This document shows, piece after piece, positions 31,432 through 43,004 of a DNA stretch of 64,000 bases. Each line of letters begins with the position of its first letter. The stretch's first letter is position 1. A model generated the notes under the pieces. The model was not told where the DNA came from. It did no database searches and worked only from the letters and a program-made list of their open reading frames with translations. This DNA is from Oxytricha trifallax (Eukaryota; Ciliophora; Spirotrichea; Sporadotrichida; Oxytrichidae). The translations under genes and the position numbers were made by a program. Location: assembly GCA_000711775.1 (NCBI GenBank), contig ARYC01001903.1:1-64000 (forward strand). Reading direction: 5' to 3'.

Positions 31432-32359
31432 GAAATAAACAAATAAATCTATATATAAATATTTATGACTTTTGAATTTTTATCTTTTTAATTTCAATGA
31501 TTAATTCTCTTATTAATTCTATATAATATAGTTATTGTACCTATAATTGGTATATCTTATAGACGACAACAATATTTAAATATATGTGTTTGTATTTTTT
31601 TAATTATTGAATATGTAAGTTTTAATGTAAGTTAATATAGTATAAATAACTCCTGAATTTACTTTTTATTTTATATGTGATTAGTTAATAATTTGGCATT
31701 GTCGGTTATAATGCGAATTTATATATATTTAGTGTAATTAGAAGGAGTGATTAAGTGGAAAAATTAAGAACAACATATGTGATATTCAGCAAAAGAATCA
31801 TTAATTTCTCTTTATATATAGTAGAAGCAATATTCTGGGGGTTTTCAAGTTATATTAGTGATAGGAGAATGCTCATAATCTATTATTAATTTATGCACTG
31901 CAACTATAAATATTAAGAAATACTTTATTTATTAACTTTGGGTCAAAAATTCTATCTAGACTGTTTTTAAGAGTAAAAAGTTTTATTTTTTAATTTAAAA
32001 TGTTTCATATTTTATTAACTATTAAATTATGCACAGTTCTATCTTTGAAAACTCCGGAAAATACAGCCCGCTATATCGATAAAGATTAATCAACAAATTC
32101 TTTTCTGTAAGAAATATCACTTTAGAATATCCAAAAATATCCCACTTTCTCATTCGATCAACTATTAATAGAGTTTAAATAAAATTACTATTAAATTTTA
32201 TTCTACATTTATTTTGATTTGCAACTTTTTACTATTTAATATAGATAAGAATACTTTTCTAATTAAATAATTTTAAGAAAGAACTATTGATAAAATTTTT
32301 ATATCCTAATGTATATAAATAATTTATAGATAGCAATTTATACTAATACAATTATTTCT
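31432..32359. other. AT-rich intergenic DNA with one possible exon
   Basis: Mostly AT-rich. A G+C-richer patch at 32032-32105 reads MHSSIFENSGKYSPLYRQR on the plus strand and is followed by a GTAAG donor; it could be a lone first exon. Its minus strand is also open, as a run-on from the neighbouring gene. Confidence 0.3.
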
Positions 32360-33306
32360 TTCCTACTTAATTTCCCTTTTCATGATATTAATTAATTTTG
32401 CTATTGATATAAGTTTGTGGAGGTTGATTGTAGTCCTCAGACTGCAATCTCTTACTTCTCATAAGTTACTATTAATCTTAAGATACATTTGATTAACAAG
32501 GATAACTCTAGTGTTTTTACATGTAAAGTCTTTTGTTCTTGCTCTTCTCATCGCCTCTTTAGCCCAAGCAGGCCAGTGCAAGCTTGTTGTTTTGCTTGCC
32601 TAATTTACTAAGCCTTATGAAATCGTAAATTGAACCCTTCTGGCAGGCTTTCTAGTAAGCGCTCTGCCATTTATCAAGATCTGACTCGATACTTTTTGAA
32701 GTCACTGAAGTCGGCCTACTGTTTTTGGTTGCGTTAATGCTGTATCTTTTGCTACCCTTTAATTTTATACATTTTAATTATAAATTTAATACAGGGACAT
32801 TGAAATTTCATCTTAATCCTTAAAATAAATTTACTTAACAGTATCACTTTTGTAATATTTAAACTTAGATGCCCTTTAAATTTAAATTTAATAATATATA
32901 ATTAACTTTCCAGTCTATCGCATTAAAAATAAATTACAAAGATAAATCGCTTGGGTGGTTATATGATGGATGGAATATCTTCAAAATTTTGTAAGGACTA
33001 AAGTTAAGGTACATAGTGCAACAGCCCCTAGGAAAGGTTGATACTACTTACTGTTTTCTTAGGAGGGCTGTTTTATCTACCTTAACTAAGGTTAATTGTT
33101 GTAGCATGTTGAAAAACAAGCTTTTTAGTTGGTTTTGTATGGAAACTTTTCTCTCTTCTGTATTGATCCATATATGATCCCTCGTAATCATTTCCGCCAC
33201 TCAGGAGGTTAGAATCATTAATTCGCTCATTTATAGAGAGAAAGAAATCATTTTTCAAATCGTCATCTGGTGAAGAGAAAATGTTGAACTCGATATCTTA
33301 TGCCAT
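32360..33306 (-). CDS. Basic Ser/Gln-rich protein, function unknown
   Basis: Start ATG 33306 (MAQDIEFNIFSSPDDDLKND). First exon runs to a GTAAGTAG donor near 33052. The second coding block is about 32765-32395 (KGSKRYSINATKNSRP, QSAYQKACQKGSIYDFIRLS). The final stop is unclear because the frame stays open into AT-rich DNA. The 32766-33051 interval has a G+C-rich start but no clear exon. No domain recognised. Confidence 0.45.
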
Positions 33307-33501
33307 TATCGACCTTTACTATATAATTAAGCTCTCTCAAAATTAATTTAATATATCATATTTATCTACTTTAATGTCTAAACTTTATCTATCTAAGGAG
33401 TTATTTCATCTTCATCTAGAGCTGAAACACTAGTCCTCTCGACTGTAATCAAAATATCAGCGACACCATTAGAGATCGATGAGTTTTATTCCTCCTCTTC
33501 T

Positions 33502-34963
33502 TCATGTGAGCTAATTTAATCTTCTTAGTTTTGCTAACCGCGGTACATCCTCCAAATTATAATACTTAATAAAGCTCTTTGATATGTTAGATCTAAGAAT
33601 TTTCTTTAACTAAAACACTTGATCATTGGGAATCCGAAGATCATCCTTATCTTGGATGCGTTAAAAATACTTTATCACCTTGATCATCTCCTTATCGTCC
33701 ATCTAGCCATAAAAAGGGATTATGGGAATACCATTCTCTAAGTTAAAAGCGAAGGAGTATATATTATCGTCAATAATCAAGATATTATTAGGGTCAACAT
33801 CTTTAAAGATGCGTAAATCCTTAAAAAAAAATTGTATCCTTCTATTATCCGTACCTGGGTGATCAACAAAAGTACAATAATCTCTGAAATACCTGTGTAA
33901 AATAAGCTCCCCAGTGGGGTCAAGTTTATCTATAATAGGATTTGCAAACCAATCATTTGCTGCTGTATAAATAGCAACTTAAAAATTTTAATTTGGACTA
34001 TTGTAGGCATTCTAGGGCATATGGGCGCATCGAGAATCCAGTCTAGTAAGTATCACCGTTCTCGGGGTCTATTAAACTCACATAAGTTTCAGGTATAAAC
34101 TTCACAAAGTCAGCATCCTTCAGACTTTCTTGGTCTAAATTCAAGTTTTCCACTTTCTCAGCTTCTTCTTAATCGTGTTAATCTCTGGGACTGTGAATTA
34201 ATGTTTGGTCTAAATCGAAGATAAGAAGCTTCTTGAATCCTGGTTTTTTGAATTTGAAATTTATAAATTGCTCATCGGAAAGGTCTGGCTTGCCCTAAAT
34301 TTTCTTTATGTAATTAATCTAACTGAAGATATGAATCGTCATATTTTTGTACATTTAGGCGCTCAAACAGTTGTCTGTATTGTCAAGTAGCTCCTAAGGC
34401 AGACAAGATTCCGAAAACTGCCTTCGGTGTTAATATGATTTTTTATTAGAAGCTGTGCCTTATTTATTATTAGAGATTGTGTTAGAATTCTATGTTTATT
34501 TTCTCTGTCTTTAAAATGGAAGCAAAATTTGATTATCAGGCAAGGGAGATCCTATTTCATGAGCAAATGAGTGCTTGTGAACATTCTTCTCTGATTTTAC
34601 TGATGATTCTAAAGATAAAGGTATTTTATACCTTACTTATGCGCCAAATTATTTGATTCAAAAAGTTTATTTATTAATATGTTACATTTAGTATTTGGAA
34701 ATTAACCCGTACAACTTCAATTAAAAGAACATAAATTTTAAAGGTAATTAATAAGAGAGAAAAGGGCTTACATCTATGTCTTCGGGGATATTATACCACT
34801 TATTCTAACATGTAGGCGTCTTATTCTCGATATTGATCTACTGCTGACATTGTTTCGATTACAACGCTTTGATATCTCTTATTTCTTGCCTCAACTCTTC
34901 TTGGCTTCAAAGTGCAAAAAGAGATTGGAGCTTAAGATTGCTTGGTGTTGTAAGATTCATCAT
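33502..34963 (-). CDS. FCP/SCP-like (NLI-interacting factor) HAD phosphatase 3
   Basis: HAD-family protein phosphatase. Catalytic motif LLIFDLDQTLIHS (the DxDxT nucleophile loop), motif 2 in VAIYTAANDW, and the DD motif in NILIIDDNIYSFAF, followed by NGIPIIPFYGQMDDKEM. The last coding block (34600 to TGA 33504-33502) is uninterrupted. Upstream, a GTAAG donor near 34770 and an AT-rich gap precede it. The earlier exon (EELRQEIRDIKAL) shares a frame with ATG 34963 (MMNLTTPSNLKLQ) except for one TGA at LFAL/SQEEL. That TGA suggests the real N-terminus joins from further upstream (34978-35968). Known relatives dephosphorylate the RNA polymerase II tail or SMADs; the substrate here is unknown. Confidence 0.8.
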
Positions 34964-34977
34964 CAAAGATTTATAAA

Positions 34978-35968
34978 TATACTGATATCATATAAGTTAT
35001 ATAGAAATATACAATGATATTTTGAGTATATTTAATTTTTAATAGGGGAGGGGTTCATGTTCATTTATATAGATAAAATTTCTGCATTGTAAGTTAAGAG
35101 ATCTTCAATAAATTCATGTTAAGTGACATTATGATTTTATTGTTATTATTGATGACAAGGGCAGTCGCTATATTTATCTTTGCAGAATTCTTCGTTATTA
35201 AATAAGGAACACCTTTAGGAATTCAACTCGCTCTATAAGATGTTTCCTTTAATTCCCTCTTTTGGAATATTGCCAAAGTAACTAAAAATCTTAAATTTAA
35301 GAACTTCAAAAAATAGCGATGTTTGTTTACGCTGATAATTTGCTATATTAAGGAAGCCCCGACCGAAATCAAATTCAGGAATAAAAAGATTTGAATGCGA
35401 GGAAGACTAAGATTAATTGCGTGATTTTTATTTGCAGCTGCTGTTTTCGACACTCTAAATTAATGCGCTTTCACGACTTTAATATGAGCCGACGACTGAT
35501 GAAGAGTGTCTTCTCATTACTGGAGGCGTGAGAGGGGTGCTCTAGCTTTTATTCTCAGTTGAAATCTACTCTTGGATGCTGTCCATTGATTTATTTAGCA
35601 TTTTTATCGTTGAAGATTTAATGGTTAGTCATTAATATTATAAACTATATGATGAGAATATTATGACAGAAATAAACATCCATAGAAACTGTATTAAAAG
35701 GCATTTAAATAATATTAATATAAAATTCTATTTATTTAAAGATAACTAGTCTATGTAATTTGAAATCTTTTGTGATGCAATGAAGTGATGTCGATGTAAA
35801 ATTTGTGACAGGCGTGGTCTGTTTTGATTGTGGGATTTCTTATTTCAACTCAGTTTTTGAGTTTTTAGGTGAGGCGAAGCGCTTTCTGAACTGGAATGAT
35901 AAGGGCCTTGTCTGATTGATAACAGTTTTCACTTTTTTCAAGGGACTTACACCTTCAATTTTCAACAT
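34978..35968 (-). CDS. Ser/Gln-rich coding segments, probably the N-terminal part of phosphatase 3
   Basis: Two blocks. 35968-~35757 starts ATG 35968 (MLKIEGVSPLKKVKTVINQT) and runs to TSTSLHCITKDFKLHR. ~35601-35040 reads LNKSMDSIQEQISTEN, STPLTPPVMRRHSSSVV, FIPEFDFGRGF and CKDKYSDCPCHQQQQ. An AT-rich gap splits them. The position directly upstream of the phosphatase, same strand, and the stop-containing 34963 start suggest one gene; the junction was not resolved. Confidence 0.4.
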
Positions 35969-35985
35969 TTAGCTGAAATTGTAAA

Positions 35986-36762
35986 AAAATAGTTTATAAA
36001 TAAATTCTTAAAATACAAAAATTGTAAATAAATCATTTTCCAAACATTATTATAATTATTTTTAATAAATTTACATGATTTATATTCATATTTTATAAAT
36101 AATTTATTATTCTAATTTTAATTGTTTTATTTTTAAAAAGATTTCATTTATTTAATTACTTTTATGCCAATATGAAATGTAATTTATTCACTGTTAGTGA
36201 AATAATTTATCTTATACATTGAAGATTATTAATTTTAAAGATTAGTTCTTTTTATTAGTAAATTATTTGATAATTATTCATATTTTTACTTATGAATAAA
36301 TTAATCTTAATATAGTTGTAAAACAAATTTCATTTTTGTAATTTAAAATATGTAAACATATTTAAAAATATAAATTTAAAATTTTAATATAAAAAATGGG
36401 CTGCATTCGCAAAAATAAATAAGTTTAATAATTCAATTGACAATAAAACATAATTTTATTTTTTATTCTGTAGAATTCAAATAAATATCATAAAATATGT
36501 TTTTTTATATTTATAATATACATTTCTTTATTTTTAAACATTTGTATATTCACGATTATTTGACTATTTTTACTGATTCTCTCATTACTGATAGATTGAT
36601 ATTTGAAATAAAAAGGTAAAAATATCTATACTTAACTTTATGTCATATCAGGAATATACTATATTTTTGGTAAGTAAGAATAGATAAGTTACTGAATAAT
36701 TAAGAATATAAATAGACTTCTTTAAAATATTAAATTTTGCAAGCAATAAGTTAAATATACAA
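35986..36762. other. AT-rich intergenic DNA
   Basis: Among the most AT-rich parts of the window, with long A and T runs. No coding segment, repeat or RNA gene seen. Confidence 0.6.
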
Positions 36763-38755
36763 ATGCAAATGGAGCCTTAAAAGTTGAAATCTAAAAATCA
36801 ATACTCTTCGACAATTCTGAAGTTCAGACTAAAGAAGAAGGTGCAGCAAAACGGAGCAGTCACCTCTATAACTAATCGAAAAATTCAGAGTTTAGACTAT
36901 TAGGCTGAAGAGTACAGAAAAGCAAAGTCCATGGATATTATCGGGTAGATTTTGCCCCCACAAAGCAAGCAAGTGAAAGTAAAGGGACATGATATTTAGG
37001 ATAATAAGCATAGTTTTGTTAGAATTTAATTAATATTAAATAGTAATTAATAAATGGAAATATTTCATTAGCATAACATTTAGTAGTTCTCTTCTCATCT
37101 TTAATTCTGTGCTTTTTTTGTCTATCAGTAATCATGCCAAAATGACCTATAAAATAAAAAACTTAACTTTATAATTTTTATTTTATATTTTTGTAGTTCT
37201 AAACCATCTTGCTAATTATAAATTTTAAATTAGTCTAAATTCAATTCAACACTTATTGATTTTTGCAAATAATTTTTCTTAATTAATGCGGATGAAGCTG
37301 ATGACCAAAATATTGGCTATATTTTAAACTTACTCGTCATTAATGATATTCACACACAATTATTAAATTTTTATTGGTGATTTGAAGGAGATGGAGTCGC
37401 TCTTCGCAGGATCTAGTTAGTCGTCAGTGAGTGGTATTTTCGAGGAAGACTTAGAGAATCACTACCAAACTTCCATAATGGCTTGCACTGTTATTAAAGA
37501 ACCTGAACAGCTCATCGATAAAGATTTATTGAATTTGCTAGGCTACATCAAATCTTTAAAACTTTTGTTTAATTGTATTTATATTTAATCTCTACCAGTT
37601 CCGGACGTGAGTGACTTGACGGACAAGTGCGTTGAGTTTGGGGATTACACTAGGCATAAAACCTTGATTTGGGACATGGACGAGACTTTAATATAAACAC
37701 CTTTATTTCTTATTGTTATTAATATTTAATTAGTAATGTTTGGTTCGTGTGTTAATTTTAAATATAACTATTAAGTATCTTAACTACAACAATAGGGTTA
37801 CTTTAAATAAAAACATTTAATTATATTGATTAATCACAAATTTTGCGAGAGTGCAAAATATTATAAATCTTATATAAATGTAATTTAATTTTTTAAAAAA
37901 AATACTTATATTAAAATGAGAAAATAACCTAATATATTTGTCAATAATTGATTTTACTTGAAGTAAAAATAGTGATTGATATTTTGTATAGTGTAAATTA
38001 TTTATAAAAATTAATTAAATATCAATAATTTTAATTATAGTGTTTTAAATCCATTCTTAACTGCTGATGCCAAACCAAGAGAAAGCCTATAACTCAGACT
38101 TTACAATTACCTTGAAGAACGGTACTCGCTTTGGAGTAGCAATAAGACCGTACTCAATCAAGTGCTTAGAGCATCTTTCTTAATTCTATGAAATGGCTAT
38201 TTTTACAGCTGCTGACTAAGAATATGCTGATCTTATTATTGACAAGTTAGATCCAAATAAAACTCTCTTCCCACATAGGATGTACAGATAACATTTAATG
38301 CATGTTTTTAAAAGCATATAGATCAATAATTCTTACCCAATAGAGTATAATATCGATAGTCATATAAAACTATTCCATTATTTCTAATTGCGTAAAGGTG
38401 GAAGACGCCTATGTGAAGGATTTGAGAATAATTACAGATAGAGATTTGGAGGACATGCTTATAGTGGACAACTCAATCATATCTTTTGCCTTTTAAATAA
38501 ATAACGGCATTCCTATCTGCGCCTTCTATAGTTTGAATAAATTCTAAGACTAGGAAATGCTCTATCTTATCGTATTTTTAGAGGAAGTATACTACTAACA
38601 CAAGGATGTAAGAGAGGCAAATATAAAAATAATATGCTCATTATTGTGAATTTTAACAAACGAAATCTTTCCAAAAAATTAACAGCATTTTATATTCTTT
38701 AATTGCAAATAAAACGACATTTAAGCTGCAAGAGTTAATGACTACAATTGATTGA
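36763..38755 (+). CDS. FCP/SCP-like HAD phosphatase 1 (tandem paralogue)
   Basis: Start ATG 36763. N-terminal exon KSKNQYSSTILKFRLKKK parallels the neighbour at 39645. After a large interruption (about 37030-37385) come SLFAGSSQSSVSGIFEED and KEPEQLIDKDLLNLL. The active-site loop WDMDETLIHSQ is completed only when the IES 37693-38050 is removed; IFTAADQEYADLIIDKL and LIVDNSI...NNGIPICAFYS follow. A GT-AG intron (38304-38397) lies between YRQHLMH and VEDAYVKDLRI. A last IES (38624-38711) leads to FKLQELMTTID and TGA 38753-38755. Closest relative is the gene next door. Confidence 0.85.
37693..38050. other. IES in phosphatase 1, pointer AAT
   Basis: 358 bp between AAT copies (37690-37692 and 38048-38050). 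Excision completes the catalytic loop (DETLI|HSQ) and matches the uninterrupted paralogue. Confidence 0.75.
38624..38711. other. IES in phosphatase 1, pointer GCAAATA
   Basis: 88 bp between GCAAATA copies (38617-38623 and 38705-38711). Excision joins VREAN to KTTFKLQELM, matching TANKKTFKLTEMM of the paralogue. Confidence 0.8.
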
Positions 38756-39644
38756 AATACAGAAAACTTGCTTGAAATACATAGTAAATATGAATGATTA
38801 ATTAGATTAAGAGAAGTAACCCAATCTATAAATATAACTATCGCAACTCCCTAAACATATAAAGCTTGCTCAATTAAAAAATAAATGAGTTTAGCATTTG
38901 ATTTATTTGCTCGACTTAATGGGGAGGTGTTTGATTCTAAGTGTAAAATGAAAAATATATATTATAAAATAGACCCTTATAAATAATGGCTATTAATAGT
39001 TATTATCATAAAAAATTACTTAATAAACTTAAATTGAAATTTTTCTTAAATCATATATAAAATAAAGTTATCGAATTTCAAACTGCAACATTAATTTTAC
39101 TCTTTGAGTTCAAATATTTTAATTTGCTTCAAAGTACATTGAGAAGTGATTAAACATCAATATTTTTATTTAAAAATCCTATCCTATTTTAGTAAACGAT
39201 ATTTAAGAGTAAAAAAAATAATATCAATATTTTTTGTTTTAAAAAAATGATTATGAAATTTTTTATTTTTATTTTTATTTTTTATAAAATGCAAAATTAA
39301 TAACTTAGAATAAGATAAATATAATTATAATCATATTTTTTGTACATGTAATACTTTTAAAAAAATCCTTGTCACTTTATTTTAAAATTAAGATACATAA
39401 GCATAGTTTGTGACTAGTTGCTGTTTTCAAATTTAAATTATTCTTTTATATTATAGTTATGAATAATAAAGATGATGAGACTTAAAATATTTTATTCCTA
39501 TATATTATTCTTTAGCAAATTATAGGGTACTTATTAATAGAAATTAATATAAGTTTTAAAGCATATATAAATCCATGAACCCAGCCTTAATTATAGTAAT
39601 AAATATATATTAATTCTCTTAATCAAACTTTATAAAAAATATCT
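38756..39644. other. AT-rich intergenic DNA between paralogues
   Basis: No coding segment seen; long A/T runs, notably 39230-39300. Confidence 0.5.
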
Positions 39645-41318
39645 ATGCAATCATCTTCAATACTATCTTCCGCTCAAAGTGATAGTCGAATTAAGGTCAA
39701 GAACCAGTACACCTCTTCGATTCTTAAATTTAAGCTCAATAATAAAATCTAGCATAATGTCGCCGTGGCTGCTCTCACTTAGAATAAGATCCCCAATATA
39801 AATTATTAGCATTAATTTAATCCCTGATTAAGTATGTGCAGTCAGAAAATTAAATTATTTGTATGTAAAACTTATAAAAATCCCATAATTAGAGAGTTTG
39901 GCAGAGGATATTCGTCAAACTAAAACCAAGTCGATGATGTTTTTCGATAATGACTCCAAGCCAAAACCCCGCACTTAAATGGATCACAACAAGGCAGCAT
40001 CTCAAGTGAGGCAAATTAAGACTGCGGTCATTTCACCAGGTGTGTAAGGAGGAGGAGGTCAGGATGCTCAGGGAAATAACTCATAAATAAGTATAACCAT
40101 TAATCATTTGGTTTTTATTACTCGATATTTAATCATAATGCATAGATCCATATATAGTAGGGGATAGTGTATCATCTATGAGCTCAATTATGGATGATGA
40201 GGCCGAAGATTATTACAGCTATATTCAAACATTTATAGTATTTATCTTTTTCTTTAATTTAAAAAAAATTATGAAAGCTAGTCCATCGTTGTTTCAGCTA
40301 TGGTTAAGGAACCAGAGGATCTAGTTGATAAGGATTTGATAAATCTCCTCGCCTTCATTAAGAGATTAAACATGCCCACTGATGCGGAAATATCTGGTAA
40401 ATTGTTAGAATTTGGAGAGCTATCTCGTCATAAAACCCTCATATTTGATTTGGATGAAACTTTAATACACAGTTAAATGATTACTTAAAATTAAGAATAA
40501 GAAATAGTGAAAGACTTCGAGATCAGCTTATCTAATAATGTGAAATTTGGAGTGGCCGTGAGACCTTACGTTTAATAATGCCTTGAGCATCTCTCTTCCT
40601 ACTATGAGATGGCTATTTTCACAGCAGCAGAGCAGTAATATGCAGATTTAATTATTGATAGAATTGACCCTGAGAAGAAATATTTTTCACAGAGACTTTA
40701 CCGTCAGCACTGCCTCAAAATCGATGATGTTTACGTTAAAGATTTGAGAATTATATCTGACGATTTTATATAATGGAGAAAATTCAATAAGTTTTATCAA
40801 TATATTAATAATTTGAAAAAAAATTGTGGATTGTAAAAATTTAGTTTTATATAAAAATGACAGACCTGCTGAAGACACTATTATTGTAGACAATTCAATC
40901 TCAACCCCAAAGAAAATATAAATAATAAATATAAAATATATAATTAAAGTGCTAAACATTATTTTGATCTGTACTTATAGATATAATTTTATTGAGTTTA
41001 ATCCTCATCCCTATATATGGTTTTTCATACTTCAAATGAATTTTTGATTTCTAATTTTTTATGTGCGTTATTCATTAATAACTTCATAACTCATTTGTAT
41101 GAAAAGCTCAGATAAATTAAATTAAGGTTAAAATCCTTTCTTTCGCTTTCTAACTTGACAACGGTGTGCCAATGTGCGCTTTCCTCGCAACAAACAATTA
41201 AGACCAGGAGTTACTTTATTTGATCACCTACCTTGAAGAAGTCTATCACTTAAAAGATTGCAGAACAGCCAACAAGAAAACATTCAAGCTAACTGAGATG
41301 ATGAACAAAGTTATTTGA
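39645..41318 (+). CDS. FCP/SCP-like HAD phosphatase 2 (tandem paralogue)
   Basis: Start ATG 39645 (MQSSSILSSAQSDSRIKVKN). Middle segments: SMMFFDNDSKPKPRTQMD (39930-40080) and DSVSSMSSIMDDEAEDYYS. After the IES 40222-40280 come VSAMVKEPEDLVDKDL and the unbroken catalytic loop LIFDLDETLIHSQ, then MAIFTAAEQQYADLI. IESs 40762-40861 and 40901-41135 interrupt VKDLRIISD|RPAEDTIIVD and DNSI|LSFAFQLDNG. Ends FKLTEMMNKVI at TGA 41316-41318. Interruptions sit at different places than in phosphatase 1. The stretch 39850-39890 is a further unresolved interruption. Confidence 0.85.
40222..40280. other. IES in phosphatase 2, pointer AGCTA
   Basis: 59 bp between AGCTA copies (40217-40221 and 40276-40280). 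Excision joins AEDYYS to QSIVVSAMVKEP in frame, as in the paralogue. Confidence 0.8.
40762..40861. other. IES in phosphatase 2, pointer TGAC
   Basis: 100 bp between TGAC copies (40758-40761 and 40858-40861). No GT-AG borders. Excision restores RIISDRPAEDTIIVD, colinear with RIITDRDLEDMLIVD of the paralogue. Confidence 0.85.
40901..41135. other. IES in phosphatase 2, pointer AATC
   Basis: 235 bp between AATC copies (40897-40900 and 41132-41135). Excision gives DNSILSFAFQLDNGVPMCAF, matching the uninterrupted paralogue. Confidence 0.85.
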
Positions 41319-41693
41319 TCAAAAGATTCATATTTATTTTTTAATTAATAGCATGTAATTTTATTAAAGAATTGGAATCAAACGTATTTTAGAATGATGA
41401 GCATTAGGTGGTGATATCTTTAATGAAATATTTTATCACATATTCACTTATAAAATTCATTAAATAAAGCCAAGTTATTTGCAATTCAAATATTGCAGTT
41501 CCATTATAAATTTGATACTTTCCGCATTGAAATATCATGTCTTTTTTCTCTAAATCTCTCATCTAAGCTTATCTCATGATAAAATTGAAAGACGAAGAAT
41601 ATATAATAAACTTTAAGAAATTAAGAACTAAAACAGTGAAAATTTTAAAACAATCAAATATATCTTAGTTAAATGTTTATTTCGTTTATTTAT

Positions 41694-42779
41694 TCATTAA
41701 TCTTCTAGTTACTTTGAAAGGTCATCTAAGTATACTCTGAGTTCCTTTAGGATGGGGTTAAATAGCGAACTGATAGACAATTCTTCTATCAAGTGATCAT
41801 CAACTATTTGAAGTCTGGTAAATTTATAGCTCTATGGTCTCCCCAATTCTGTGGAAGCATTTGACTCTCCACTACGCTTAACTGTCGATTATTTATCACC
41901 AGTGCTTAAAAAACTACCATTTTTCTCAGCTGTACTACTCTCAAGCTTAACATCTATTTAATCTGATATTCCTTCATTTTTAACCATTGTAGAGTGATTT
42001 CGCTTAACTCCAACTTTATAGCTGAATTCCTCCTCGAAAAAGTAGGGATTTTCTTCAACTTTAAAAAGCTCAATACTCTTAAGCGCTTGCCAGAAATCAT
42101 TCTCTCTTATCACATTTTAAGTTTAATCGTATCCAAGTATAGAATTCTTTATATCTGAACAATTATGAAGCAAGCGGTAGGTAACTTATTAAAGACTATC
42201 ATTTTTGCATAAGTAAAACAACTGATTAGAGTATTTCGACATTTCATTGTATATTCTCAGGAAATCATTATCCTCCTGGGAACTGCATCTATAAGTCACA
42301 AGCGTATTGTTAGCTTTAAATACCGATGATGAATCAAGCAGCTATTAACAATCTTGAATCAAAGTCATTAGGAAATTTAGCCGCATTAATCTTGTCAAAT
42401 TGTTCAAGCTTTTGTTATTCTCAACGTAGAAGTCTAAGCTGTCAATGCACAGTAAGCATGGCTTATTCTATTTGGGTATCAAATGAAAATCTGCCAGAAA
42501 TTGAACAAGTCCCTCATAGTCTTCGATATATTTGAGCCTAATTTGCCTCAAGATTTCAATCGACACTTCACAGTAAGTACCAAACAAAAATTGGCTCTCT
42601 AGCATTCTCTTCTTGGAAGTAATGAAGCACACTTGATAATTAGGCTGTCCATTGTCAAGCTAGAAATCAGTCATTTACTAGTCTAAATCTTGGGGCATTA
42701 ATTTCGAGATTTCATTGTAAAAGTAGTGAAAGGCTACTGTTGATTTTCCGCAATCTTAGGGTCCAATTAATATTTTCAT
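41694..42779 (-). CDS. RecA-like P-loop ATPase, possibly SWSAP1-like
   Basis: An uninterrupted 361-residue frame from ATG 42779 to TGA 41696-41694, without intron or IES. Walker A is IGPQDCGKSTVAFHYF at residues 5-20; a Walker B-like strand is KPCLLCIDSLDFYVEN near residue 115. Between them QVCFITSKKRML could be the second strand. The short core with an early P-loop and Ser/Glu-rich C-terminal half recalls small RecA/RAD51-paralogue ATPases such as SWSAP1, which act in homologous recombination. This is by layout only; a GTPase-like or DnaC-like ATPase is possible. Confidence 0.7.
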
Positions 42780-43004
42780 ACTTTAAAGAGTTAAAATTAT
42801 ATAATTTGGAAAACTTATTAAAATACTATAGATTCCTTCCAAAAGGAGGTAATTGAATGTTTATTTTTAATTCTGTTATGATTAGTAAAGTAAATAAGAA
42901 AATCAAAAATTGATTAAATCAACAAACCTTGTTATAACAAAAATAAAAATACAAAATTAACAAACTCGATTGTAAACGTCTTTTTCTAAGTTATTTATTT
43001 ATCA

